Shown piece by piece: positions 54,545 through 62,833 of a stretch of 64,000 nucleotides of DNA. How positions within the stretch are numbered: position 1 is the first letter of the stretch; every line of letters starts with the position of its first letter. Source of the DNA: Stappia sp. TSB10P1A. GTDB taxonomy: Bacteria > Pseudomonadota > Alphaproteobacteria > Rhizobiales > Stappiaceae. The notes beneath the pieces are model-generated. The model was not told the origin of the DNA. It saw nothing but the letters and a program-made list of their open reading frames with translations, and did not search any database. Both the position numbers and the translations under genes were made by a program. The stretch lies in contig NZ_FYAU01000036.1 of the NCBI RefSeq assembly GCF_900185725.1, forward strand, positions 496,001 to 560,000, given 5' to 3'.

Positions 54545-56302
54545 TCAGACGAAGAGCAGCACGCCGCCGCCGGCGACGAGACCGGCCCGCAACAGCGGAT
54601 TGAGCGGGGCGATGACGCCGAAGGAGATGGCGGAGAGGGCCGCGCCGACCTTGAGCGCCGCAAGCAGCGCCATGGTCGGCTCCGCCGCCAGCGCGATCAG
54701 GTCCGGATTGGCGATCATGCCGAGCGGCACGAGATAGAGCCCGAGGCCGAGCGCCATCGCCGAGGCCGCGACCTTCAGCCAGTTCTCCCCGACCATGCCG
54801 GCGGCGATGAAGACCGCACCGCAGACCGGCGGCGTGATGGTCGACAGCAGCGCGTACCAGAACACGAAGAGATGCGCCTGCAGCACCGGCACGCCGAGCG
54901 CGGTGAGCGCGGGTCCGGCGACCGAGACGCAGATGACATAGGCCGCCGTGGTCGGCACCTCCATGCCGAGGATGAGGCAGGCAAGCGCGGTGAGCAGCAG
55001 CGCCGGCCACAACAAGCCGCCGGAGCCGGACAGGATCAGCGAGGTGATCTTGACCCCGAGGCCGGTGAGGCCGAGGACGCCGATGATGATCGAGGCGCAC
55101 AGGATGATCGCCGCGATGGTGGCGATCTGCCGGCCGGAATTCACCGCCGCCTCTTCCAACCGCAGCAAGGTGCGGTGTGCGTCGAAGCTGAGGCGGGCAT
55201 CAAACGCCAAGAGCAGCGCACCGGTGAGGATCGCCAGCGAGGCCGCATATTGCGGCGTCACCTTGAGGCCAAACATGCCCCACAGCAGGACCGAGAACGG
55301 CACGAGGAAGAAGGCCGAGGTAATGACGACCGCGCGCAGAGCCGGCCGGTCCTCCGGCGCGATCCCCTTCAGCACATGGCGGAAGGAGAAGGCGTCGATA
55401 CCGACCCACACCGCGAGAAAATAAAGGCCGGCCGGCAACAGCGCGGCCATCATGATGTCCGAATAGAGCGTGCCGGTCAGTTCGACCATCACGAAGGCGC
55501 CCGCGCCCATCAAGGGCGGCATGATCTGGCCGCCGGAGGAGGCAACCGCCTCGACCGCGCCGGCGAGCGAACGCGGATAGCCGAGCCGGGTCATCGCCGG
55601 CAGGGTGATGGCGCCGGTGGAGGCGACGTTGGCCGAGGCCGAGCCCGAAATCGAGCCGAACAGCGCGGAGGAAATCACCGAGACCTTGGCCGCGCCGCCG
55701 CGCAGGCGGCCTGCAGCGGCGGCCGCGACATTCATGAAGCCCTGCCCCGCCTCGCCGGCATTCAGCACCGCTCCGAAGATGACGAAGATGGCGACGACCG
55801 AGACGGAGACCCCTGTGAGCTTGCCCCACAGGGCGCCTTCCGCGATCGTCAGCGTGCCGAACAGGCTCGCCAGCGGCAGGCCCGGATGGCCGAACTCGCC
55901 GGGGATGGCCTCGCCCCAGACCGCATAGGCGAGCGCGAGGGCCGCCACCAGCGGCAGCGGCCAGCCGATGGCCCGGCGGGCCATCTCCAGCGTGACGCCA
56001 AGCAGGACCAGGGCAATCGCGAACTGGCCGTTGTCGACGAGGAAGCCGTACTGATCGCCAAGCGCGCGATGGTTCCACGCAACCCACAGGCAGGCGGCAA
56101 CGCCGATGACCGCCAGCGGCAGGCCTGTCCAGCGCTGGAACGGGGTGCGCGCCATCAGCACGAAGACGAAGGGGACGGCAAGCGCCATGTGCAGCGGCCG
56201 GCTGACGAGATTGGGCACCAGGCCGGTGAAGACCAGCCACAGGTGAAAGCCGATGGACAGCGCACCGAGCGCTGCCCAGAACAGCCGGGCCGAAAGAGAC
56301 AT
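54545..56302 (-). CDS. TRAP transporter fused permease (TAXI type)
   Basis: Inner-membrane permease (585 aa) in which the small four-helix and large twelve-helix TRAP subunits are fused, as is usual for TAXI transporters. The N-terminal hydrophobic block (about 5-110) represents the small subunit. The large-subunit part contains G-S-I-S-G-S-A-S-A-N-V-A-S-T-G-A and G-G-Q-I-M-P-P-L-M-G-A-G-A-F, typical of DctM. The transporter uses an ion gradient. It follows the binding-protein gene, from which it is separated by a hairpin. Confidence 0.92.
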   Translation of the reverse strand: MSLSARLFWAALGALSIGFHLWLVFTGLVPNLVSRPLHMALAVPFVFVLMARTPFQRWTGLPLAVIGVAACLWVAWNHRALGDQYGFLVDNGQFAIALVLLGVTLEMARRAIGWPLPLVAALALAYAVWGEAIPGEFGHPGLPLASLFGTLTIAEGALWGKLTGVSVSVVAIFVIFGAVLNAGEAGQGFMNVAAAAAGRLRGGAAKVSVISSALFGSISGSASANVASTGAITLPAMTRLGYPRSLAGAVEAVASSGGQIMPPLMGAGAFVMVELTGTLYSDIMMAALLPAGLYFLAVWVGIDAFSFRHVLKGIAPEDRPALRAVVITSAFFLVPFSVLLWGMFGLKVTPQYAASLAILTGALLLAFDARLSFDAHRTLLRLEEAAVNSGRQIATIAAIILCASIIIGVLGLTGLGVKITSLILSGSGGLLWPALLLTALACLILGMEVPTTAAYVICVSVAGPALTALGVPVLQAHLFVFWYALLSTITPPVCGAVFIAAGMVGENWLKVAASAMALGLGLYLVPLGMIANPDLIALAAEPTMALLAALKVGAALSAISFGVIAPLNPLLRAGLVAGGGVLLFV

Positions 56303-56364
56303 GAACGCCGTCCTGGTGAACTGCCCGACCGCGCCGAAAACGGTGCGGCAGGATCAAAAACCAT

Positions 56365-56388
56365 CGGCCCGGACGGGTGTCCGGGCCG
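56365..56388 (-). terminator. Attenuator hairpin between TRAP binding protein and permease
   Basis: CGGCCCGGAC (56365-56374) pairs perfectly with 56379-56388 around a four-base loop. On the minus strand it is followed by a T run (ATGGTTTTTGA). It lies 45 bases after the binding-protein stop and would reduce, not abolish, permease transcription. Confidence 0.8.
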
Positions 56389-56433
56389 CAACCGTGCCAA
56401 AGGCCAGCCGAGCGTATGGCGGCCGCCTGCGCC

Positions 56434-57387
56434 TTATTTCTGCGCGTCGGTCAGGGCCACGCCCTGTTCTGCGTAATAGCGCTGCGCGCCCGGATGGATC
56501 TTGCCGGAAATGCTGGCCAGCATATCCGTCGTCACACCCGCCCACCACGGCGCGTCGGCGCTCATCTTCTCCTTCTGCTCCCAGAAGGTCTTGGTCAACT
56601 GATAGGCGGTGTCGTCGTCCATCGCGGTGGTCGTGTAGGCGACTACGTCCAGCGAGGTGGTGACGACGTCCTGGTCCTGGCCCGCATAGGTGCGGGCCGG
56701 GATCACCGTTTTCGTCCGCTTGGTCTCGGCGACCTGCTCGTCGGACAGGGACAGCAGCGTGACGCCGGTGCCGGCCGCCGCCTCGATGACATTCGGCGCC
56801 GGCCAGGAACTGGCCGTGACGAAGCCGTCGATCTGGCCGTTCTTGAGCGCAGCACCAGCGTTGGACAGTTCCACGTCGGCCAGTTTGACCTTGTCCTTGA
56901 GGCCGAAGAGTTCGAGATACTTGGCGCCCTCGGTGGCGCCGAACGTACCCTTGCCGATCAGGATGCTCTTGCCTTTCATGCCGGCGAAGTCGGTGACGCC
57001 GCTGTCCGCCGACATGACGAAATGCATGGTCAGCGAGGGGATCGGAAAGAGCGCGCGGATCTCGTCGAACTTCGGGTTGCCCTTGCCGTCGAACGGTCCC
57101 TTGGCGCCCTGCGCCTGGCCGACGAGGCCCGGAGGCGTGGTGAAGACGTAGTTGCCGGGGCGCACCGCCGCTTCCATCACGTTCTGCACCGAACCCTGGC
57201 TCTCCTCCAGCGTGACGATGATGCCGCCATCGGTACCGGCCTTGATCGCCTCGGCGATCTGCACGCCCATCTGGTAGTAGGACGTGCCGGCGGAGGCCGA
57301 CTTGTAGGTCACCCGCGTCTCGGCGGACGCGGACAGCGGCACGAGCGCGGCAAGGCCGGCAATGGCGAGTTTGCTCCAGATCGTCAT
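56434..57387 (-). CDS. TAXI family TRAP transporter solute-binding protein
   Basis: Periplasmic receptor (317 aa) for the TRAP permease downstream. Signal peptide residues 1-22 (K-L-A-I-A-G-L-A-A-L-V-P-L then S-A-S-A). The mature TAXI fold includes Y-K-S-A-S-A-G-T-S-Y-Y-Q-M-G and G-K-G-T-F-G-A-T-E-G-A-K-Y. The start at 57387 follows GGGAGG; the upstream open frame has no support. Ligand is unknown; TAXI proteins have been linked to glutamate and other acidic solutes. Confidence 0.92.
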   Translation of the reverse strand: MTIWSKLAIAGLAALVPLSASAETRVTYKSASAGTSYYQMGVQIAEAIKAGTDGGIIVTLEESQGSVQNVMEAAVRPGNYVFTTPPGLVGQAQGAKGPFDGKGNPKFDEIRALFPIPSLTMHFVMSADSGVTDFAGMKGKSILIGKGTFGATEGAKYLELFGLKDKVKLADVELSNAGAALKNGQIDGFVTASSWPAPNVIEAAAGTGVTLLSLSDEQVAETKRTKTVIPARTYAGQDQDVVTTSLDVVAYTTTAMDDDTAYQLTKTFWEQKEKMSADAPWWAGVTTDMLASISGKIHPGAQRYYAEQGVALTDAQK

Positions 57388-57798
57388 ATGTCCTCCCAGG
57401 GGAACGTCGTTGAAATATTGTGATGCGGGCCCGCGCAAGATCGAGCGCGGACGGGCCGAAGCGGATCGGGAGGCAGAGATTAGTCCGCCCGCGCGCGCCA
57501 TGCATCCCTGAAATCGCGGAAAATGACAGGAGTTGGCGAGCCGTGGTCGCTGATGTCAGGCTCCTGCCAATGCTCTTAACGACAGAGAGGAGCAAGGCTG
57601 GCCGCGCCGCCAAATGCTCTACCGGACTTACCGGAACGCTGATCGCTATGACCTCGGTTATTTTCCTGAGGTTGAGGGCGGCGCCACCGCCAAACGCCCA
57701 CCTTGGGCGCACGGCTCCCGCCTTGCTATGATCGCGGCGCGACTCGGGCGGGGCGAAAGTCCCGCCGTGACCCACACACCCGCGACCGGACAGCCTTC
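57388..57798. other. Intergenic region between TRAP binding protein and ROK kinase
   Basis: 411 bases with no gene I can support. Short open frames exist on the plus strand but lack Shine-Dalgarno sites or recognisable content. It contains the divergent promoters. Confidence 0.4.
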
Positions 57799-58719
57799 AT
57801 GACAGATCCGCACACCGCGCCACTTCGCCTCGGCATCGACTGGGGCGGGACCAAGATGGAGATCATCGCGCTGGAGGCGGACGGCTCGGAGCGTTTTCGC
57901 CTGCGCGTGCCGACGCCGCGCGAGGACTATGACGGCTGCATCCGTGCCGTCGTCGGGCTGGTCGGAGCCGCCGAGGCGGCAACGAGCCGGAGCGGCACCA
58001 TCGGGCTCGGCATTCCCGGTTCGCTGTCGCCGGCGACCGGCCTCGTCAAGAACGCCAATTCCACCTGGATGAACGGCATGCCGCTCGACCGCGACCTGGA
58101 AGCGGCGCTGGCACGGCCCGTTCGCATCGAGAACGACGCCAACTGCCTGGCAGTCTCGGAGGCCACCGACGGCGCCGGCAAGGGCGCGCATGTGGTGCAT
58201 GCGATCATCATCGGCACCGGCTGCGGCTCAGGGATCGCCATCGACGGACGGGCGCATCGCGGCCGCAACGGCATCGGCGGCGAATGGGGCAACATCCCGG
58301 TGCCCTGGATGACCGACGAGGAGTTTCCCGGTCCCGACTGCTGGACCGGCAAGCGCGGCACCATCGACCGGTGGTGCTCAGGCACGGGCTTCCAGTGGGA
58401 CTATCAGCAGGTAAGCGGAGTGAAGCTGACGGGTCACGAGATCATCGAACGGGCACGCGCCGGCGAGGCCGCCGCGGCCGCCACTCTCGACCGCTACGCG
58501 TCGCGACTGGCGCGTGCGATGGCGATGGTCGCCAATATCCTTGACCCGGATGTCTTCGTGCTCGGTGGCGGCATGTCGAATATCGAGGAACTTTACGACC
58601 TGCTGCCGCGGGAAATCGGCCGGCACGTCTTCTCCGACCAGTATGACGTACCGATCCGCAAGGCGGTGCATGGCGACAGTTCCGGCGTTCGCGGTGCCGC
58701 CTGGCTGTGGAACGCCTGA
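57799..58719 (+). CDS. ROK family sugar kinase-like protein without zinc ligands
   Basis: A 306-residue ROK protein (fructokinase/Mak-like, no DNA-binding domain). The ATP phosphate loop L-G-I-D-W-G-G-T-K (11-19), catalytic D113 in E-N-D-A-N-C and G-T-G-C-G-S-G (139-145) are intact. The usual zinc site is not: G-E-W-G-N165 has Asn instead of His, and C181-W-T183-G-K-R-G-T188 replaces C-x-C-G-x-x-G-C, losing two of three cysteines. It may therefore phosphorylate a sugar in a zinc-independent way or have altered specificity. It diverges from the TRAP binding-protein gene. Confidence 0.85.
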   Translation: MTDPHTAPLRLGIDWGGTKMEIIALEADGSERFRLRVPTPREDYDGCIRAVVGLVGAAEAATSRSGTIGLGIPGSLSPATGLVKNANSTWMNGMPLDRDLEAALARPVRIENDANCLAVSEATDGAGKGAHVVHAIIIGTGCGSGIAIDGRAHRGRNGIGGEWGNIPVPWMTDEEFPGPDCWTGKRGTIDRWCSGTGFQWDYQQVSGVKLTGHEIIERARAGEAAAAATLDRYASRLARAMAMVANILDPDVFVLGGGMSNIEELYDLLPREIGRHVFSDQYDVPIRKAVHGDSSGVRGAAWLWNA

Positions 58720-58806
58720 GCCGGCAAGATCCGTTCGCCCTTGCCCTCGCTGTTGTCGGCCGCGCGCCTATATGATCCGGCAGGACCACAAGGGAGGAGG
58801 CCGCAC

Positions 58807-59406
58807 GTGTCCCTGTTCAAGCCTGCCCGCATCGCCGCTTGCGCTGTCGCATTTGCAGCCCTGACCGCAGCCCTGCCCGCCCGGGCCGAACCGCGAACCT
58901 ATGTCATCGATCCGAGCCACTTCTCCATCGTCTTTAACGCCATGCATATCGGTTACGCGCCGACCTGGGGCCTGTTCCTCAAGGGCGAGGGCAGCTTCAC
59001 CTATGACGAGAACACGCGGGAACTCTCCGACCTGTCGGTCGCCATCGAGACGGCAAGCGTCTTTTCCAACGACGAGCGGCGCGACGGACACCTGCGCTCC
59101 GACGACTTCCTGAGCGCGGACGCGCATCCGCGCATCACCTTCCGGATGACGGACGCGCGCGCCGAGACCGAGGCGACCGGGACCGTCATCGGCGACCTCA
59201 CCCTGCGGGGCGTGACCCGGCCGGTGACGCTCAATGTCACGCTCAACAAGATCGGCCCCTACCCGTTCGGCGACACCCATGTTGTCGGCATCAGCGCCAG
59301 AACGGTTTTGCGCCGCTCCGACTTCGGCATGATTTATGCGGTCGAGAACGGCCTCGTCGGCGACGAGGTAGACATCCGCATCGACCTTGAAGCTGTCCGG
59401 CAATAG
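58807..59406 (+). CDS. YceI family periplasmic lipid-binding-like protein
   Basis: YceI-type lipocalin-like barrel (199 aa) that binds isoprenoid-like lipids. The GTG start at 58807 follows a strong GGGAGGAGG. A signal peptide (A-C-A-V-A-F-A-A-L-T-A-A-L) ends in A-R-A-E near residue 28. The Y-V-I-D-P-S-H-F-S-I-V-F motif, H-L-R-S-D-D-F-L-S-A-D and G-D-L-T-L-R-G-V-T-R-P-V are characteristic. It is 87 bp downstream of the ROK gene. Confidence 0.92.
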   Translation: MSLFKPARIAACAVAFAALTAALPARAEPRTYVIDPSHFSIVFNAMHIGYAPTWGLFLKGEGSFTYDENTRELSDLSVAIETASVFSNDERRDGHLRSDDFLSADAHPRITFRMTDARAETEATGTVIGDLTLRGVTRPVTLNVTLNKIGPYPFGDTHVVGISARTVLRRSDFGMIYAVENGLVGDEVDIRIDLEAVRQ

Positions 59407-59645
59407 AGCCGCGGCCGGCCAGGTGTGCCGTGGAATTCTCCACTTGTCCCAACGACTTTGATGTGAGCCGGCGCTCTGAATGGATAGCGAAGACCTGCTT
59501 CGCGCACTTAGGGTCAGCACCGCATCAACTTGACCGCAATTGTCACATTAATCGATCACTACTCAGGAATTAAGCCGATAGTAACGCAGCCTCAGCTAGG
59601 CATAAGGCCAGAACTATTCCCGAGGGGCCTGCTGGGGGTTTCGTA

Positions 59646-61700
59646 ATGCGCTTTTCCGACCTGTCGATCCGCAACAAGCTGCTGGTGAGCGCCGGTATTC
59701 TGTTTTCCGTCTCGATCATCGGCGTCAGCCTTGCCGGCTCCATGGTGATGTCGTCAACGGCCGAGGGAGATGCGAGACGGGAAGCCCAGGCGCTGCTGTC
59801 GGGCTATGCGGCAGATGTGTCAGGCGATGTGTCGCGCTCGCTGACCGTCGCCAAGACCGCCGCCGCCGCGGTCGAGGGACTCATCGCCAATGGCATGACC
59901 GACCGGGACCGGCTCGGCGATCTGATGATCCGCACGGTCGAGAGCAATCCCAACCTGGTGGGCATGACGCTCGCCTTCGAGCCGAACGGCCTCGACGGCC
60001 GTGATGCCGAGTTCAAGGACCACAAGTATTCCGACGCCAACGGGCGGTTCGTTCCGTATTTCTACTTCGGCGCGGACAAGAAGGTGGCGGTCGAGCAGTT
60101 GATCATGACCAAGGAGGCCGGAACCGAAGGCTGGTACGACATGCCGGTCCGCGAGAACCGCTCCCTGATCACCCCGCCCTATACCTATCCGATCGACGGC
60201 AAGGACGTGCTGATGACCACCATCAGTTGGGTGGTGCGCAAGGGCGACAAGGCCGTCGGCATCGCCACCTCCGATCTGTCGCTGGCCGACATCGTGGAAA
60301 AGATGTCCGCCAACCGGCCTTTCGGCCAGGGTGAAGTCAAGCTCATCGGCGGTGACGATCTCTGGGTCTCGACGTCGGATGCAAACCTGCTCGGCAAGAA
60401 GGTCGAGGATGGCGAGGTACTGAAGCTGCTGCGCGCCGCGGATGCCGGCCAGTCGGAGAGCCTTGTCGGAGACCGCTTCCTCACTGCCGTGCCGGTGACG
60501 TTCCCCGGCGTCGCGGAACGCTGGTACGTCACCCTCGACGTGCCCTATTCGGCAATGATTGCCGGCGCCGTGGCGGCACGCAACACTATGCTGGCCATCG
60601 GCTTCGGCCTGTTGCTGGCGGTGCTGGCGGTGGTCTGGCTCGGCGCCGGAGCTCTCGCCCGTCCAGTGGCCCGCCTGACCGACGTCATGGCCCGTCTTGC
60701 CGCCGGCGACACCTCGGTCGATGCCGGCATGGACGAGCGGCGCGATGAGATCGGCGACATGGCGCGTGCCGTCGAGACCTTCCGCGACAACGCCATCGAA
60801 CGCCAGCGGCTGGAAGGTGCGCAATCGGAGGAGGCACAGGCCCGCGCCGCCCGCCAGGCCCGCACGGAAGCCCTGATCGCGGATTTCCGGGACAAGGTGC
60901 AGGCGCTGATCGGGACGGTGAGCGCGACGGCGAACGGGCTGGACGAGACCGCGCGGGCGCTCTCCTCCTCGGCCCAGGAAAGCGCCGAGCGCGCCAGCGA
61001 GACCACCCAGGCAAGCTCGATCGCCACCGACAGCGTCCAGACCGTCGCCAGCGCCGCTGAGGAACTCTCCGCCTCCATCGCCGAGATCTCCCGGCAGGTC
61101 GGCCAGACCACCCAGGTCGTCGATCAGGCCACCCAGGGCACCCGCCAGACCAACGAGAAGGTCGCCGGCCTTGCCGCCGCCGCCAACAAGATCGGCGAGG
61201 TCGTCTCCTTGATCCAGGCGATCGCCGAACAGACCAACCTTCTCGCCCTCAATGCCACCATCGAGGCGGCGCGGGCGGGCGAGGCCGGCAAGGGCTTCGC
61301 CGTCGTCGCCGCCGAGGTCAAGGAGCTCGCCACCCAGACCTCCAAGGCGACCGAGGAGATCGGCGCCCAGATCGCCGCCATCCAGGGCTCGACCGGCGAG
61401 GCCGTCGCCGCCATCGGCGAGATCGCCCAGATCATGCAGGACGTCAACGGCTACACCGCATCGATCGCCTCCGCCGTCGAGCAGCAGGGCGCCGCCACCA
61501 GCGACATCTCCCGCTCGGTCCAGCAGGCGGCCGAGGGCACCGGCGCCGTCACCCGCAACATGGAACTGCTCGCGAGCACCGTCGACAGCACCTCCTCAGC
61601 CGCCGATAACGTCCTCGACGCCTCAGGCGCCATGAGCCGCAACACCGACGCCCTCAGGCATGAAATCGACAGGTTCCTGCATGAGGTCGCAGCCGCCTGA
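59646..61700 (+). CDS. Methyl-accepting chemotaxis protein with periplasmic Cache domain
   Basis: Transmembrane chemoreceptor (684 aa). TM1 spans about 11-34. A periplasmic dCache-like sensor follows (residues 40-310; [17 protein letters not shown] and T-I-S-W-V-V are typical of small-ligand Cache domains). TM2 is at about 313-335, then HAMP (to about 390) and the signalling coiled coil. The hairpin tip [20 protein letters not shown] is intact. No C-terminal CheR-docking pentapeptide is present. Ligand unknown. A Rho-independent terminator follows. Confidence 0.94.
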   Translation: MRFSDLSIRNKLLVSAGILFSVSIIGVSLAGSMVMSSTAEGDARREAQALLSGYAADVSGDVSRSLTVAKTAAAAVEGLIANGMTDRDRLGDLMIRTVESNPNLVGMTLAFEPNGLDGRDAEFKDHKYSDANGRFVPYFYFGADKKVAVEQLIMTKEAGTEGWYDMPVRENRSLITPPYTYPIDGKDVLMTTISWVVRKGDKAVGIATSDLSLADIVEKMSANRPFGQGEVKLIGGDDLWVSTSDANLLGKKVEDGEVLKLLRAADAGQSESLVGDRFLTAVPVTFPGVAERWYVTLDVPYSAMIAGAVAARNTMLAIGFGLLLAVLAVVWLGAGALARPVARLTDVMARLAAGDTSVDAGMDERRDEIGDMARAVETFRDNAIERQRLEGAQSEEAQARAARQARTEALIADFRDKVQALIGTVSATANGLDETARALSSSAQESAERASETTQASSIATDSVQTVASAAEELSASIAEISRQVGQTTQVVDQATQGTRQTNEKVAGLAAAANKIGEVVSLIQAIAEQTNLLALNATIEAARAGEAGKGFAVVAAEVKELATQTSKATEEIGAQIAAIQGSTGEAVAAIGEIAQIMQDVNGYTASIASAVEQQGAATSDISRSVQQAAEGTGAVTRNMELLASTVDSTSSAADNVLDASGAMSRNTDALRHEIDRFLHEVAAA

Positions 61701-61736
61701 GACGGAACCGCCACCGCCCCTGCCAGACAGCGTCCC

Positions 61737-61775
61737 AGCCCCCGGCCCGCCTCGCGGACCGGGGGCTTTTTCTTT
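61737..61775 (+). terminator. Intrinsic terminator of the chemoreceptor gene
   Basis: AGCCCCCGG (61737-61745) pairs with CCGGGGGCT (61759-61767), followed by TTTTTCTTT. Confidence 0.9.
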
Positions 61776-61850
61776 CGCAAGCAGGCAAAGCAGCGATAGG
61801 CTGTCGAGGGTCCATCCCGCGATTCCGCGACCAGACAGGAGATCTCGCCC

Positions 61851-62255
61851 GTGAACGACCAGGAGACCATCGAAACCCCGACAGGCGAGTTGACGCTGCG
61901 GACGATGGCCATGCCCGCCGACACCAACGCGGCCGGCGACATTTTCGGCGGCTGGGTGCTGTCGCAGATGGACCTTGCCGGCGGCATCGCCGCCGGACAG
62001 CGGGCGCGCCGGCGCGTGGTGACAATCTCCGTCGAGCGGATGACCTTCATCCGACCGGTGCATGTCGGCGACGTCCTCTGCGTCTATTGCCGGGTGACCG
62101 GCGTCGGCCGCACCTCGATGAAGATCGGCATCGAGGCATGGGCGCTGCGCCATCGCCACGGACGACGCGAGAAGGTGACGGATGCGACCTTCACCTTCGT
62201 CGCCGTGGACGATCAGGGACGTCCGATCCCGGTGCCGGCGGAAGACGAGGACTGA
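61851..62255 (+). CDS. yciA: Acyl-CoA thioesterase, YciA-like hotdog protein
   Basis: Cytoplasmic acyl-CoA thioesterase (134 aa). The hotdog signature A-D-T-N-A-A-G-D-I-F-G-G-W-V-L-S-Q-M at 23-40 includes the catalytic Asp/Asn region of YciA. R-M-T-F-I-R-P-V-H-V-G-D completes the core. GTG start with AGGAGAT upstream. The last 43 bases overlap the convergent small gene at 62213-62599. Confidence 0.93.
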   Translation: MNDQETIETPTGELTLRTMAMPADTNAAGDIFGGWVLSQMDLAGGIAAGQRARRRVVTISVERMTFIRPVHVGDVLCVYCRVTGVGRTSMKIGIEAWALRHRHGRREKVTDATFTFVAVDDQGRPIPVPAEDED

Positions 62256-62599
62256 CGGCGGCGCAGCCGCGCCCGTAGCGCCATGGCGAGATCCGGATGG
62301 CGGGCGGCGATGTCGCGGAACAGCACTTCGTCGACCGCCTTGCGGCATCCGCCCGCCCACAAGCGTTCGAGATCCGCGAGCCGGCGAGCCCGCTCCGCAT
62401 CATCAAGGCCGGGCTGTCTGCAATCCCGGTCGAGCCCCAGGCACGTGGCGCGCATCTTCAATCCGGCCGCCAGAACGCGGATCTCCGCCAGTTTCAGGGT
62501 TGCCGCGAACGGGGCGTGCCGCTTGGCGGCACGGCACGAGGCAGCCGGATCGGCGGGCGGGCGCCCAATCAGCGAGGCACCGGACGTTGCTCTGGACAT
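62213..62599 (-). CDS. Small hypothetical protein
   Basis: A 128-residue basic protein with a strong Shine-Dalgarno (GGAGGATTTTTT) before its ATG. Mostly alpha-helical by composition (A-E-R-A-R-R-L-A-D-L-E-R-L-W). Four cysteines are scattered (in S-C-R, T-C-L, D-C-R and G-C-R). No domain recognised. Its 3' end overlaps the yciA homologue by 43 bp, so either the overlap is real or the true C-terminus is constrained by two coding frames. Confidence 0.5.
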   Translation of the reverse strand: MSRATSGASLIGRPPADPAASCRAAKRHAPFAATLKLAEIRVLAAGLKMRATCLGLDRDCRQPGLDDAERARRLADLERLWAGGCRKAVDEVLFRDIAARHPDLAMALRARLRRRQSSSSAGTGIGRP

Positions 62600-62833
62600 A
62601 AAAAATCCTCCATCGGTTTCCCGAGGAGGACTGGCGCGGATCAAACGACCGTTTGGTTGCCGCATGATGCGGCCACATCCCCAAAACGCGGACCGGTTGA
62701 CCCGGTCTTCAGTGTCAGGGAGACCACCTTGCCCGGTCGGGCAGGTTGGCGAGGGCGCCAGCCCTTCTCTTGATGACGGGCGTTCTATGCCACGCGGCGG
62801 GCTCTCGCGCAAGAGGCAAGCATCCTCGCGACC

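Noticed and set aside
57388-57798. Short plus-strand frames as genes
   Set aside because: No ribosome-binding site, no recognisable domain, and composition not typical of local genes.
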